Shown here one piece after another: positions 52,452 to 61,392 of a stretch of 64,000 nt of DNA. Each line of letters begins with the position of its first letter. The first letter of the stretch is position 1. This DNA is from Vibrio sp. STUT-A11 (GTDB taxonomy: Bacteria > Pseudomonadota > Gammaproteobacteria > Enterobacterales > Vibrionaceae). Both the position numbers and the translations under genes were made by a program. Under the pieces are notes generated by a model, which had not been told where the DNA came from, did not search any database, and saw only the letters and a program-made list of their open reading frames with translations. The stretch lies in the NCBI RefSeq assembly GCF_026000435.1, contig NZ_AP026763.1, positions 2,480,001-2,544,000 of the forward strand, read 5' to 3'.

Positions 52452-53090
52452 CTATGGGCGGAGAATGACAGTGTATGGCTGACGAATGGTTGGGTCTGAG
52501 CGAATCAGCACGCCATCTTGAGTACGAATACTGTTCAGCGTATCTAAGTCACGGCCAATACGATCCGCTGGCAAGAAGCCCTGTGCCGTTGCGACGACAA
52601 TTCGGCTTTGCATACCCACCACACGGGCGTTGACTAACACACCGCCCTCTTGGCGTAGCATAGTACCAGTGAGTACATATTGGATTTCTTGCTCTTTGGC
52701 GAGTTCTTTCCAGTCTCGGCTCAATGCAAAATCGCCCTGTTGGGTCACTTGAATCGAACCCGTCGTTTTGAAATCCACCACTTTAAAACCACGACGCTGG
52801 AATTGATGGATGAACCCTTCAGATACCGAGTTCCCCAACCAATTCGTCGCATCCATATTTTGTAAATCAACGAATGACGTGATCGCAATAGGTGTGCGTG
52901 CAGAAACCGCAACGTTAGACACCATCAACTCTTCCGTCATGCTTTCGATAAAGAAATCCATAGTATGACGCGGGCTGTCCATTAGCATGAACTGGCTGCC
53001 TGAATAGGTTTCTTTACCATTGTAAATTGGTGAATACGCGCACGATGTCAACAGCGTCATCATCGATGCGGCAACAAGCCATTTTTTCAT
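52452..53090 (-). CDS. flgO: Flagellar H-ring lipoprotein FlgO
   Basis: 212 residues from ATG 53090, with GGAGAA upstream; the frame is open to 53120. Lipoprotein signal MKKWLVAASMMTLLTSC. FlgO-domain segments: GSQFMLMDSPRHTMDFFIES, NWLGNSVSEGFIHQFQRRGF, EQEIQYVLTGTMLRQ. Outer-membrane component of the sheathed-flagellum H ring. Operon flgO-flgP, divergent from flgT. Confidence 0.93.
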   Translation of the reverse strand: MKKWLVAASMMTLLTSCAYSPIYNGKETYSGSQFMLMDSPRHTMDFFIESMTEELMVSNVAVSARTPIAITSFVDLQNMDATNWLGNSVSEGFIHQFQRRGFKVVDFKTTGSIQVTQQGDFALSRDWKELAKEQEIQYVLTGTMLRQEGGVLVNARVVGMQSRIVVATAQGFLPADRIGRDLDTLNSIRTQDGVLIRSDPTIRQPYTVILRP

Positions 53091-53154
53091 GGTTTGATTC
53101 TCCAGATAATCTCGGGTCACTGTTCCTTACTATTACAGGCAAGAAAGGTAATGT

Positions 53155-53169
53155 TGGAACAGTCCTTGC
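53155..53169 (+). promoter_or_regulatory. Sigma-54 promoter for flgT
   Basis: Plus strand TGGAAC-N5-TTGC, strong -24 and -12 match, 88 bases before flgT. It lies within the frame open upstream of flgT, which argues against the long start. Confidence 0.75.
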
Positions 53170-53257
53170 TTTTCTTTTGTTTGTCCAAACGAAGAAATCG
53201 CCACCAAACTTCACTGAATTTGTTAAAGCAATATTTATACCTGAACGGTTACAAGCC

Positions 53258-54391
53258 ATGAAAAAAATATTAATCAGCGTATTTTCAATCACTTTCGTTC
53301 TGCTGCTGCCTTTTCGTGCAGTCGCTGCGTGGTATGAAGTGACAGGCGTTGCCACGATCGTTTCTTCTGATGATGCGGCAAGGCTACACGCCTTAGAGGA
53401 TGCGCTTTTTAAAGCCGTCAACTTTTCGGGTGCCGATATCGGCAGCATCAGCAATTTAATGCCGCTATTAGAAGAGAACCGCAAAGAGTATCAATTCACA
53501 AACCATGAAGTACGCTACATTCTGGTCGAATCAGAGCGTAAACGAAGTGGAAAAATGATGATGAAGCTCCGTGTCGATATCTATCCATCGGCAATGGGTT
53601 GCCACACAGCTCAATACAAGAAGACCATCCTCGTCGGTAATATTGATGTTGCCTCTCCTCAGCAAGCGGTGATGGGACAAATTTATCAAGTCGGTGATGA
53701 CTTTAGTCATGTGGTGAATCGTCAGCTCGATCAAACTTCTCGCAGCTTCGTCTCTGTGGGCACTACCGACTACTCAATAAGCCGAAACTACCCTGCTCGT
53801 ACTCAGATGATTGCTGAGGATAATGGGGCACAATACATTATTGGCGGTGTGATTACTGACTTAACCGCGACGATTGAATCTCAAGTACTGAAAAATGACA
53901 TCATCAACCGGCAGTTTGCCTTAGAGATGAAAGTTTATGATGGTAAAACTGGCCATGAAGTCTTTTATAAAACCTACCGTGAAGTCGCTCGCTGGCCGTT
54001 TGCAAAAACCAGTCAGGTCGACACACGAAGCGCACGATTCTGGGCATCTACTTATGGTGAAATGATGCTGCGCGTAAGCCGTAACATCATGTTAGATCTG
54101 GAATCAGAACTGTCTTGTAAGATAACCTTGCCGGAAGTGGTGGCTGTTTACGGTAACACGGTTACCATGGATTTAGGCCGGATGCACGGTGTTAAAGAAG
54201 GCGATAAATTGCAATTGTGGCACACCGCTTCTTTTATCGACCAAAGCGGTTTACCGCGCAATAAAGTATCGCAAAGCGAAGTGACCTTAACCGTGTCGCG
54301 TGTTTATGAACACGAAGCAGAACTGAGCATCGATCAGCCTAACTTATCATCAAGCGTTCAAATTGGCGATGTAATGAACAAGATACTCTAA
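53258..54391 (+). CDS. flgT: Flagellar H-ring protein FlgT
   Basis: 377 residues from ATG 53258. The frame is open to 53027, but that part overlaps flgO and the sigma-54 site, and a signal peptide begins at 53258 (KKILISVFSITFVLLLPFRA). Periplasmic protein with N-terminal domain (WYEVTGVATIVSSDDAARLH, DALFKAVNFSGADIG), a middle domain (AQYIIGGVITDLTATIES) and a C-terminal domain (VVAVYGNTVTMDLGRMHGVK). Builds the outer H ring that strengthens the basal body of Na+-driven polar flagella and allows the T ring to assemble. Confidence 0.94.
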   Translation: MKKILISVFSITFVLLLPFRAVAAWYEVTGVATIVSSDDAARLHALEDALFKAVNFSGADIGSISNLMPLLEENRKEYQFTNHEVRYILVESERKRSGKMMMKLRVDIYPSAMGCHTAQYKKTILVGNIDVASPQQAVMGQIYQVGDDFSHVVNRQLDQTSRSFVSVGTTDYSISRNYPARTQMIAEDNGAQYIIGGVITDLTATIESQVLKNDIINRQFALEMKVYDGKTGHEVFYKTYREVARWPFAKTSQVDTRSARFWASTYGEMMLRVSRNIMLDLESELSCKITLPEVVAVYGNTVTMDLGRMHGVKEGDKLQLWHTASFIDQSGLPRNKVSQSEVTLTVSRVYEHEAELSIDQPNLSSSVQIGDVMNKIL

Positions 54392-54483
54392 AAGACAACA
54401 TTAGGTCTTGAGATATGCGTACTTTTGAATATTATAGGTGACGCATCTTATTTGATTATACCAACTGTAGTACTTGGTATTAC

Positions 54484-54560
54484 GCCCTCATGGCACAGCT
54501 GGATAGCGCAGTCCCCTCCTAAGGGACAGGTCGTAGGTTCGAATCCTACTGGGGGCGCCA
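54484..54560 (+). tRNA. tRNA-Arg (anticodon CCU)
   Basis: 77 nt with encoded CCA. Acceptor GCCCTCA pairs with TGGGGGC; anticodon arm GTCCC-CTCCTAA-GGGAC gives CCT in DNA, reading AGG; T arm GTAGG-TTCGAAT-CCTAC. D-arm CAGCTGGATAG. A palindrome TATACCAAC...TTGGTATTA lies just upstream (54467-54482). Confidence 0.96.
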
Positions 54561-54566
54561 CATCAG

Positions 54567-54602
54567 AGCCTTAGTTAGTTATTGGACTAAGGCTTTTCTT
54601 TT
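54567..54602 (+). terminator. tRNA-Arg terminator
   Basis: Nine-bp stem AGCCTTAGT/ACTAAGGCT, 10-base loop, then TTTTCTTTTCTC. Confidence 0.88.
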
Positions 54603-54784
54603 CTCCTAATTTGATACCACTCGAGACAAATCACTGCTGTTCTCTGTCTCTGTTTCCTGAACATTTACTAACGGCGCAAAACCAATTTGAAAGACAGCTA
54701 TTTACAGTTTTGTATTTTATGACTTTAATTATTGATGAGTTTTGCTTACCCTTTCGGCTATTAATAAGAATGTTATTTAATGCT

Positions 54785-55291
54785 ATGTCTAAGAGCAATT
54801 TGATTACCAATACCGGACACCGTTTTATATCAAAAGGTAAAACAGCCTTTAAGATCCACATCCACACCCCTGAGGATACGGTACTTCACCGCTCTGTAGG
54901 GTTCGTGCGTATTGGAGAGGAGAAAGGATTAAAGAAAGCCATTAAATTGAGAAATGAATTGGGGCAGCAGATGTGGGGCAAATTTTGGCGACGCCTTTTG
55001 AAAGATCCTTATCTGATGACAAGATTACCACACAGCGTTGAACCGAAAATCGTTCATAAGCCCAATCCGACTCTAGAGAACCCAGACAATCGAGACACTT
55101 GTTACATTGCCAAGTGGCGAGAGTTTAACGAACACGGAGAATATAAGTACAAGACCGTCGTGCGCTCAATCAGCAAATACGGCAAGCTTGCCGCATACAT
55201 GCAAACCAAAAAAGCATTGCTGGAAGCACACAAGGACAATCTGGAGATACTCACCTTTATGGGACGCCTAAACAGTATCGATCTTAAATAA
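54785..55291 (+). CDS. Unrecognised protein with two AP2-like DNA-binding segments, next to tRNA-Arg
   Basis: 168 residues from ATG 54785 (MSKSNLITNTGHRF). The frame is open to 54611, but the first 58 codons are AT-rich and low in family character, and the true start is uncertain. Two similar blocks: residues about 10-65 (GHRFISKGKTAFKIHI, then VGFVRIGEEKGLKKAIKLRN) and about 110-160 (YIAKWREFNEHGEYKYKTV, then SISKYGKLAAYMQTKKALL). Each has the three-strand plus helix pattern with W/G and KYG-x-A-A seen in AP2 domains of bacterial and phage proteins. A DNA-binding role is inferred. tRNA-adjacent genes often come by integration, but no integrase or 3' tRNA repeat is seen. Confidence 0.6.
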   Translation: MSKSNLITNTGHRFISKGKTAFKIHIHTPEDTVLHRSVGFVRIGEEKGLKKAIKLRNELGQQMWGKFWRRLLKDPYLMTRLPHSVEPKIVHKPNPTLENPDNRDTCYIAKWREFNEHGEYKYKTVVRSISKYGKLAAYMQTKKALLEAHKDNLEILTFMGRLNSIDLK

Positions 55292-55346
55292 CCCACTGTA
55301 CTAAGCCACTTCTGGCTGCAACTGTTTTTTGCATCGACAATAGATA

Positions 55347-55386
55347 TAAAAATGCCCCCAGAAAGCGAGCACTTTTGGGGGCATTT
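55347..55386. terminator. Bidirectional terminator, ompA / AP2-like gene
   Basis: Eleven-bp stem AAATGCCCCCA/TGGGGGCATTT, 15-base loop. The minus strand then reads TTATATC after the T run, the plus strand AAGATC, so it mainly serves ompA. Confidence 0.8.
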
Positions 55387-55418
55387 AAGATCAGAATTCT
55401 ATTCGTTTAATGAGTATC

Positions 55419-56369
55419 TTATTGCTGAACTTGGTATTCAAACTCAGGAACAATCACTTCTACACGACGGTTTTGTTGACGACCTTCACGCGTTTCGTTT
55501 GATGCGATAGGGTTGTTTTCACCTTCACCACGAGCGTGGATGCGTGATGCATCAATGCCTTTTTCTACTAGCGCGTTAGCAACAGATTCTGCGCGTTGCT
55601 CAGAAACTTTCTGGTTGTAAGATGCAGCGCCAGAAGTATCTGTGTAGCCTACTACTTCAACATTCGCTTGTGGGTGCTCGTTTAGGAAAGCAACCAAGTT
55701 GTCTAGTTTAGCTGCGCTTTCAGGTTTTAGTGTTGTGCTGTTTAGATCGAAGCCACCAGTACCGATAGTTTGCGTTTCGAATGTTTTCGTTACAACGACT
55801 GGCTCTTCTACAACAACCACTTCTTCAACGATTGGCGCTTCTTCAACAACTGGTTCTTCGCTGCCACCAAACTTGAATGAAACACCTAGCGTCGCAGTAT
55901 TGCCTGTTGCGCGCACAACATCGTTGTTGATATCAGTGATGGTTTGGTACTCCGCACGAGCTGTTACGTTTTGGCTTAGGTTAAACTCAAGGCCAGCAGC
56001 ACCCAGGTAAGAGTAATCGTCTTTACCATCAAACATCACGTAAGCGCCACCCACTTTACCGTAAAGTGCAATGTCTTCAGTGATTGGTAGGCTGAATTTA
56101 GGAGCAAGAGTGATAGCTTCTACGTGACCACCGAATGAAGTCTCGTCAAAATCACCAACGTTGTCAAAACCTGCTTCAACAGCAATGTAGTCGTTGAATT
56201 CGTAACCAACAAAAGCACCAAGAGTTGAGTCATCTTTATCGCAAGACTGACCGGCTACACAAGCATCTTCCAACCAAGATTTACCCATTTTACCGCCAAC
56301 ATAGACTTCTGCTTGAGCCGCTGATGCCATAAGTAAAGATGCTGAAATTACCGCTGCTAGTTTTTTCAT
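55419..56369 (-). CDS. ompA: Outer membrane protein OmpA
   Basis: 316 residues. Signal peptide cut after ASAAQA (residue 20). Eight-strand N-terminal barrel of about 160 residues (EVYVGGKMGKSW, GAFVGYEFNDYIAVEAGFDN, LGVSFKFG). A Val/Glu/Pro linker (EEPVVEEAPIVEEVVVVEEP) follows, then the peptidoglycan-binding OmpA/MotB domain with GYTDTSGAASYNQKVSEQRA and the NRRVEV end. Links the outer membrane to the wall. Two cysteines in an early barrel loop (DACVAGQSCD). Long untranslated region upstream. Confidence 0.95.
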   Translation of the reverse strand: MKKLAAVISASLLMASAAQAEVYVGGKMGKSWLEDACVAGQSCDKDDSTLGAFVGYEFNDYIAVEAGFDNVGDFDETSFGGHVEAITLAPKFSLPITEDIALYGKVGGAYVMFDGKDDYSYLGAAGLEFNLSQNVTARAEYQTITDINNDVVRATGNTATLGVSFKFGGSEEPVVEEAPIVEEVVVVEEPVVVTKTFETQTIGTGGFDLNSTTLKPESAAKLDNLVAFLNEHPQANVEVVGYTDTSGAASYNQKVSEQRAESVANALVEKGIDASRIHARGEGENNPIASNETREGRQQNRRVEVIVPEFEYQVQQ

Positions 56370-56935
56370 TATTGATTCCTATTAAGAATTACTTTTATTA
56401 GTTCTCGAAATGCGTCGCCAACTGACGTTGTATTCCGGTTTGATTCATTCCTTGAGCGTATTACCGAAGCCGACTTTGTGCATGTATATGCAAATCACTT
56501 ATCAAAGGTTGTTCGGTTAGCATTCCTATACAGTGATCAGGAGCGCTATCTAAGCCTCACTGACGGTGTGAACTATAACGCTAAGAAAACTCGAGAAAAA
56601 TCCCAAAACTGTCAATTTAATGTCATCAAAACAACAAACAATATGTGACACAGAGCACCTAAAGCCTAATGCAACAAAGGCGCAAACGTTTGCTTGGGCG
56701 GGAACAATAAAAAATCTAATGTAGATAACTATCTCATTATTGAGACAAAACTTAAGGAACTTTATGGATATTGGCGTTTAATCAGAAAGATAGATTAAAA
56801 CTTGGTCATTAGTAATATATTGAAAAACATAACTTTTGATTACATTTTGTTATCAAAAATCAAACAGTCCGACGTAAAGAAAGTACGTTTAGAGGGAAAG
56901 CGTGACTACCCCTTTCACTTCATTGCAATCTATGG
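56370..56935. other. ompA upstream region with a PurR-like palindrome
   Basis: About 570 bases before the gltX terminator. AT-rich, no credible ORF. Holds an unexplained PurR-type palindrome at 56680-56695 and presumably the ompA promoter, which I could not fix. A small RNA cannot be excluded, but no terminator-like hairpin on the plus strand supports one. Confidence 0.6.
56680..56695. promoter_or_regulatory. PurR-like palindrome
   Basis: GCGCAAACGTTTGCTT matches the PurR box ACGCAAACGTTTGCGT at 14 of 16 positions. It lies 311 bases upstream of ompA; no purine gene is near. Confidence 0.45.
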
Positions 56936-56970
56936 ATACAAAAAAAGCCGCGGAAATCACCGCGGCTTTT
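56936..56970 (-). terminator. gltX terminator
   Basis: Eleven-bp stem AAAAGCCGCGG/CCGCGGCTTTT with a 6-base loop. The minus strand runs into TTTTTTGT. Confidence 0.9.
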
Positions 56971-56989
56971 GAATTTTTATGCAAATTAG

Positions 56990-58417
56990 TTACGCATTGG
57001 CTTCACGTTGAGCGATAAACGCAAGTGCCATTTTAATGCGAGCAATACTGCGCTCTTGGCCAATTAGAGCCATAACTGCGTCAACAGATGGAGATTGACC
57101 ACCGCCTGTAACAGCGACACGTAGCGGCATACCAATTTTGCCCATGCCGATTTCCAGCTCTTCGCAAACGGCTGCGATTACACCATCTTTGATGCTTTCA
57201 GTTGTCCACTCAGTTAACGCTTCTGCTTTTGCAAGCGCAAGCTCTAGAGGCGCTTTTGCTACACCACGTAGGTGTTTCTTCGCAGCGCCCGCTTCAAACT
57301 CAGAGAAATCTTCGTAGAAGTAGCGAATCTGCTCAGCCAACTCAACAAGTGTATTACAACGCTCACCAACCAACTTGATCACTTCAGTGATTGCAGGACC
57401 GTTTGTCACGTCCAGCTTCTGTTGGTCTAGGTGCCATTGCAAGTGCTGTGCAACGTATGCTGGATCAGAGTTCTTGATGTAGTGGTTGTTTAGCCACTGC
57501 AGCTTATCGGTGTTAAATGCAGACGCTGACTTAGATACAGCGTCCAGACTAAACAGATTAATCATTTCTTCTTGAGTGAAGATTTCTTGGTCACCGTGCG
57601 ACCAACCTAAACGAACCAGGTAGTTGTTTAGTGCAGCTGGTAGGTAACCCATATCGCGGTACTGCATTACCGACACAGCGCCATGACGTTTAGACAGTTT
57701 CGCACCGTCGTCACCTAGAATCATTGCACAGTGAGCGAATGTAGGTACTGGTGCACCTAGTGCTTCGTAGATGTTGATCTGACGAGGCGTGTTATTGATG
57801 TGGTCTTCGCCACGAACAACGTGCGTGATGCCCATATCCCAGTCGTCAACCACAACACAGAAGTTGTACGTTGGTGAACCATCGGTACGACGAATGATCA
57901 GGTCATCCATTTGCTCGTTACGGATTTCGATACGGCCACGAATTTGGTCGTCGAATACTACGCTACCCTCTTTCGGGTTGCGGAAACGAATTACGCAAGG
58001 ATCACCATCTTTCGCAGCATCGTTTGCCGCTTTGATTTTAGGATGGTTGGCATCGTAGCGAGGCATTTCTTTGTTCAATTCTTGCTCTGCACGAATCTCA
58101 TCCAGTAGCTCTTTAGATGCGTAACATTTGTATGCTTTGTCTTCCGCAACCAGCTTATCAACCATTTCGTTGTAACGGTCAAAACGTTGAGTTTGGTAGT
58201 AAGGACCTTCATCCCACTCCAGACCTAGCCATTCCATACCTTCCAGAATCGCATCAACCGCTTCTTTAGAGTTACGCTCAAGGTCTGTATCTTCGATACG
58301 CAGAACGAATTCACCACCTTGGTTTTTAGCATATAGCCAAGAGTACAGTGCTGTACGAGCACCACCAACGTGTAGATAGCCAGTTGGGCTAGGAGCAAAA
58401 CGAGTTTTAACCGTCAT
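56990..58417 (-). CDS. gltX: Glutamyl-tRNA synthetase
   Basis: 475 residues. Charges tRNA-Glu. HIGH-type motif in SPTGYLHVGGART (residues 9-21), KMSKS-type motif KLSKRHG, and the family VRGEDHINNTPRQ. The C-terminal anticodon-binding helical part ends QEREANA-like (AQREANA). Single gene with its own terminator. Start ATG after AAGGAACTCAA. Confidence 0.97.
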   Translation of the reverse strand: MTVKTRFAPSPTGYLHVGGARTALYSWLYAKNQGGEFVLRIEDTDLERNSKEAVDAILEGMEWLGLEWDEGPYYQTQRFDRYNEMVDKLVAEDKAYKCYASKELLDEIRAEQELNKEMPRYDANHPKIKAANDAAKDGDPCVIRFRNPKEGSVVFDDQIRGRIEIRNEQMDDLIIRRTDGSPTYNFCVVVDDWDMGITHVVRGEDHINNTPRQINIYEALGAPVPTFAHCAMILGDDGAKLSKRHGAVSVMQYRDMGYLPAALNNYLVRLGWSHGDQEIFTQEEMINLFSLDAVSKSASAFNTDKLQWLNNHYIKNSDPAYVAQHLQWHLDQQKLDVTNGPAITEVIKLVGERCNTLVELAEQIRYFYEDFSEFEAGAAKKHLRGVAKAPLELALAKAEALTEWTTESIKDGVIAAVCEELEIGMGKIGMPLRVAVTGGGQSPSVDAVMALIGQERSIARIKMALAFIAQREANA

Positions 58418-58527
58418 TTGAGTTCCTTAGGGTTAATGTTCAACGAGAGGGTTCTCGTTGTATTGTCAAGGATAAAAGTGGCGACATTTTACCATCGTAA
58501 GTCAATACTACAATCCTTCCGTGTTCA

Positions 58528-58561
58528 TATACCCAAATAACCTCTCGATGCAGGGTTCAAC
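58528..58561. repeat. Half copy of the TATACCCAAAT repeat before copA
   Basis: TATACCCAAATAACCTCTCG followed by ATGCAGGGTTCA matches the left arm and loop of the stem-loop at 35314-35366; the right arm is absent. Confidence 0.5.
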
Positions 58562-58587
58562 GAAATTAACTTCATTGATAACAAACC

Positions 58588-58618
58588 TTGACCTTACCCT
58601 TGCAGCAAGGTTTAAGCT
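58588..58618 (+). promoter_or_regulatory. CueR-dependent copA promoter
   Basis: TTGACC -35, a 19-base spacer containing a dyad (CCTTGC-A-GCAAGG), then TAAGCT as -10. The long spacer with internal dyad is the MerR-family mark, and the block follows the E. coli copA promoter nearly base for base. Confidence 0.88.
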
Positions 58619-58647
58619 GATTATATTACGATTAGTGAGGACAAGTT

Positions 58648-61371
58648 ATGAATCAGTTTGTAGTACCGTTATCAGGGCTTAACTGCATGGGCTGTGCAAG
58701 GAAAGTAGAGAAAACTTTACATGCAAATCATAGTGTTGAGATCCTCAATTTGTCTCCGACCTCAGCTGAAATTAAAACCGACGCCTCATTAGAAGAAATC
58801 GTCAAATCGATTGAGTCGTTGGGTTACCACGCGGGTAACGCTTATGACTTTAATTTGTCAGGATTGAGCTGTGGCGGCTGCGTCAAAAAGCTCTCTGCTT
58901 TATTAGAGTCAAATGCAGACGTTATCTCATTTGAAGCTTCGACGACGCAATTAAATATCCGTACTCTCCTTTCTGAGCAGCAAGTCATCGAGCTTGTGGC
59001 GAGCTTAGGCTACACCGCGAGTAAAGAAGTCATCACTGGCACCGAAAGTACAGAAGCTAAAAGTGCCGAGCCTGAAGATGACACCCAAGCTGCACAAAGC
59101 GAAGCACCAGATAACCCACTGGAAGACATTCCACCAGCCAGCAGCACTCAACTGCAAATGCTAATCCAGGGAATGACCTGCGCAAGTTGCGTTTCTTCAG
59201 TCGAAAAAGCACTAACTAAGGTTGAAGGTGTAGAAAAAGCTCAGGTAAATCTTGCTGAACAAAGTGCCTTAGTGTTCGCGACTCAGGATTCAGAAGACTT
59301 ACACCAAGCGATTGTCGAGTCGGTAAAACAAGCAGGATACCAGGCAGAAATATTACAAGACGCTGCAACGCAACAAGAGAAGCAAGCACAGCAGCAACTG
59401 GCACAACAAAAACGCTTTAAATTTGATGCCATTGCAGGCTTGGTGGTTGGTGCGCCTTTAATGTTGTGGGGTGTGGCTGGCGGTAACATGATGATTCGCC
59501 ACAGCAGTGACCAGTTCATTTGGGGTGCGGTCGGCCTTTTATGTTTGCTGCTTCTGGCAACGGCTGGTCGTCACTTCTTCAGCAACGCTTGGTTAGCGGC
59601 GACTCACAAGCGCGCAACCATGGATACATTGGTCGCGTTAGGCACTGGCGCTGCGTGGCTTTACTCCATGCTGGTGGTGACTTTCCCAGACTGGTTTCCG
59701 CCAGCGTCGCGCCATGTATACTTCGAAGCCAGCGCGATGATCATCGGTTTGATTTCTCTCGGCCACTACATAGAAGCCAAAGCGAAAGCCAACACGACTC
59801 GCTCGTTGCAGGCTTTGATTAACTTGCAGCCACAGCAAGCGACGGCTATTACAGAGAAAGGCGATCAGACCATCAGCGTTGAGCAAATCACGCTGGGCAT
59901 GAAGCTGAGAATCAAACCGGGCGAAAAAGTACCAGTAGATGGCACCGTACTCGAAGGTGAATCCTACATTGACGAGTCAATGCTAACGGGTGAGCCTGTA
60001 CCAGTATTAAAAGGACTGGATGCTGAAGTCTCTGCTGGTACGCTCAACACCGACGGTAGCTTGGTCATCAAAGCGACTGGCATTGGTGCCAATACGATGC
60101 TTGCGCGCATCATTCGTATGGTTAGAACCGCTCAAAGCAGTAAACCTGCTATCGCCAAATTAGCCGACCAAATTTCAGCGGTATTTGTACCTGTCGTGGT
60201 AGGTATTGCCTTACTTGCTGCGCTGGTTTGGTTTGCAGTAGGTCCAGAGCCTAAAGCTAGCTACATGCTCGTGGTGACAACGACCGTACTCATTATCGCC
60301 TGCCCTTGTGCATTGGGGTTGGCTACACCACTTTCCGTTACCGTTGGCGTAGGTAAAGCCGCCGAGTTGGGCATCTTAATTAAAGATGCGGATGCACTGC
60401 AGTTAGCCAGTAAAGTCGATACGGTCGTCTTCGATAAAACCGGCACGTTGACACAAGGAAAACCATCGGTGCAGCGAGTTTTTACTCACGCGACCAGCCA
60501 AGATGAACTGCTTGCTATGGCTTATGCGGCTGAGCGTCAGTCTGAGCATCCACTTGCCAAAGCCGTGTGTGATTTTGCTAAACAACAAGACGCGCAAGAA
60601 GTCACGTTAGACAAATTCGAAAACGTCCGTGGACGCGGCATCTTAGCGACTTACCAAGGTAAACCATTGCTGATTGGTTCTTTGCAATTTATGCAAGCCG
60701 AGAACATTGACACAAGTAACCTAAAACAAGCGATAGAAGAGAGCGCAGAAAACGCGTGGACGCCTGTCGCTGTGGCTCTGGATAACAAGTTAGTCGGACT
60801 GATTGCGATTGCCGATCCAATCAAGTCAGACGCTAAAGAAGCGCTTTCAGCCTTAAAAGCTCAGGGAGTCAAAACCGTGATGTTAACGGGTGATAACCAG
60901 CACGTTGCTGATGCGATCGGTAAAGAGCTCGGCATTGATGAAGTGATTGCACAAGTGTTACCAGATGAAAAAGCACGGCATATTGAGCAGCTTCAGTCTA
61001 AAGGCCATATTGTGGCGATGGTAGGAGACGGCATTAACGATGCGCCTGCTCTTGCTCTTGCCAACCTTGGTATTGCAATGGGCAGCGGCAGCGATGTGGC
61101 GATAGAAAGTGCGCAAATGACGATTCTCAACACATCACCAATGGCCGTGGTACACGCAATTGAGTTGTCGCGCGCCACACTTAAAAACATGAAACAAAAC
61201 TTGTTTGGTGCCTTTGTTTATAACTCGTTGGGCATACCTGTTGCGGCAGGCGTACTTTACCCAGCATTTGGCTTTTTACTCAGTCCCGTAGTTGCAGGAG
61301 CAGCGATGGCACTGTCTTCAATTACTGTCGTTAGTAATGCAAACCGACTACGACTGTTTTCAGTAAAATGA
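58648..61371 (+). CDS. copA: Cu(+)-exporting P1B-type ATPase CopA with three metal-binding domains
   Basis: 907 residues. Pumps Cu+ from cytoplasm to periplasm. Three N-terminal heavy-metal domains: CMGC (C13, C16), CGGC (C75, C78) and CASC (C178, C181); E. coli CopA has two. An acidic linker (about 125-160) separates the second and third. Eight-helix P1B core with CPC (C552-P-C554), TGEPVPV phosphatase loop, phosphorylated Asp596 in DKTGT, SEHPLAKA and GDGINDAPAL. Transcribed from the CueR-type promoter; cueR itself is not in the window. A DUF411 gene follows by 21 bases. Confidence 0.97.
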   Translation: MNQFVVPLSGLNCMGCARKVEKTLHANHSVEILNLSPTSAEIKTDASLEEIVKSIESLGYHAGNAYDFNLSGLSCGGCVKKLSALLESNADVISFEASTTQLNIRTLLSEQQVIELVASLGYTASKEVITGTESTEAKSAEPEDDTQAAQSEAPDNPLEDIPPASSTQLQMLIQGMTCASCVSSVEKALTKVEGVEKAQVNLAEQSALVFATQDSEDLHQAIVESVKQAGYQAEILQDAATQQEKQAQQQLAQQKRFKFDAIAGLVVGAPLMLWGVAGGNMMIRHSSDQFIWGAVGLLCLLLLATAGRHFFSNAWLAATHKRATMDTLVALGTGAAWLYSMLVVTFPDWFPPASRHVYFEASAMIIGLISLGHYIEAKAKANTTRSLQALINLQPQQATAITEKGDQTISVEQITLGMKLRIKPGEKVPVDGTVLEGESYIDESMLTGEPVPVLKGLDAEVSAGTLNTDGSLVIKATGIGANTMLARIIRMVRTAQSSKPAIAKLADQISAVFVPVVVGIALLAALVWFAVGPEPKASYMLVVTTTVLIIACPCALGLATPLSVTVGVGKAAELGILIKDADALQLASKVDTVVFDKTGTLTQGKPSVQRVFTHATSQDELLAMAYAAERQSEHPLAKAVCDFAKQQDAQEVTLDKFENVRGRGILATYQGKPLLIGSLQFMQAENIDTSNLKQAIEESAENAWTPVAVALDNKLVGLIAIADPIKSDAKEALSALKAQGVKTVMLTGDNQHVADAIGKELGIDEVIAQVLPDEKARHIEQLQSKGHIVAMVGDGINDAPALALANLGIAMGSGSDVAIESAQMTILNTSPMAVVHAIELSRATLKNMKQNLFGAFVYNSLGIPVAAGVLYPAFGFLLSPVVAGAAMALSSITVVSNANRLRLFSVK

Positions 61372-61392
61372 CGACTTCTTTCTGAGGGTATT

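Noticed and set aside
53091..53154. Possible sigma-54 site for flgOP on the minus strand (CATTAC-N5-TTGC)
   Set aside because: The -12 TTGC fits but the invariant GG at -24 is missing.
53014..53484. 156-codon minus-strand frame across the flgO/flgT divergent region
   Set aside because: Overlaps both flgO start and flgT; contains the sigma-54 site; no family sequence.
54540..55390. Possible integration (att) repeat of the tRNA-Arg 3' end
   Set aside because: GGGGGC recurs downstream only as part of the ompA terminator stem; no extended match to the tRNA 3' sequence and no integrase.
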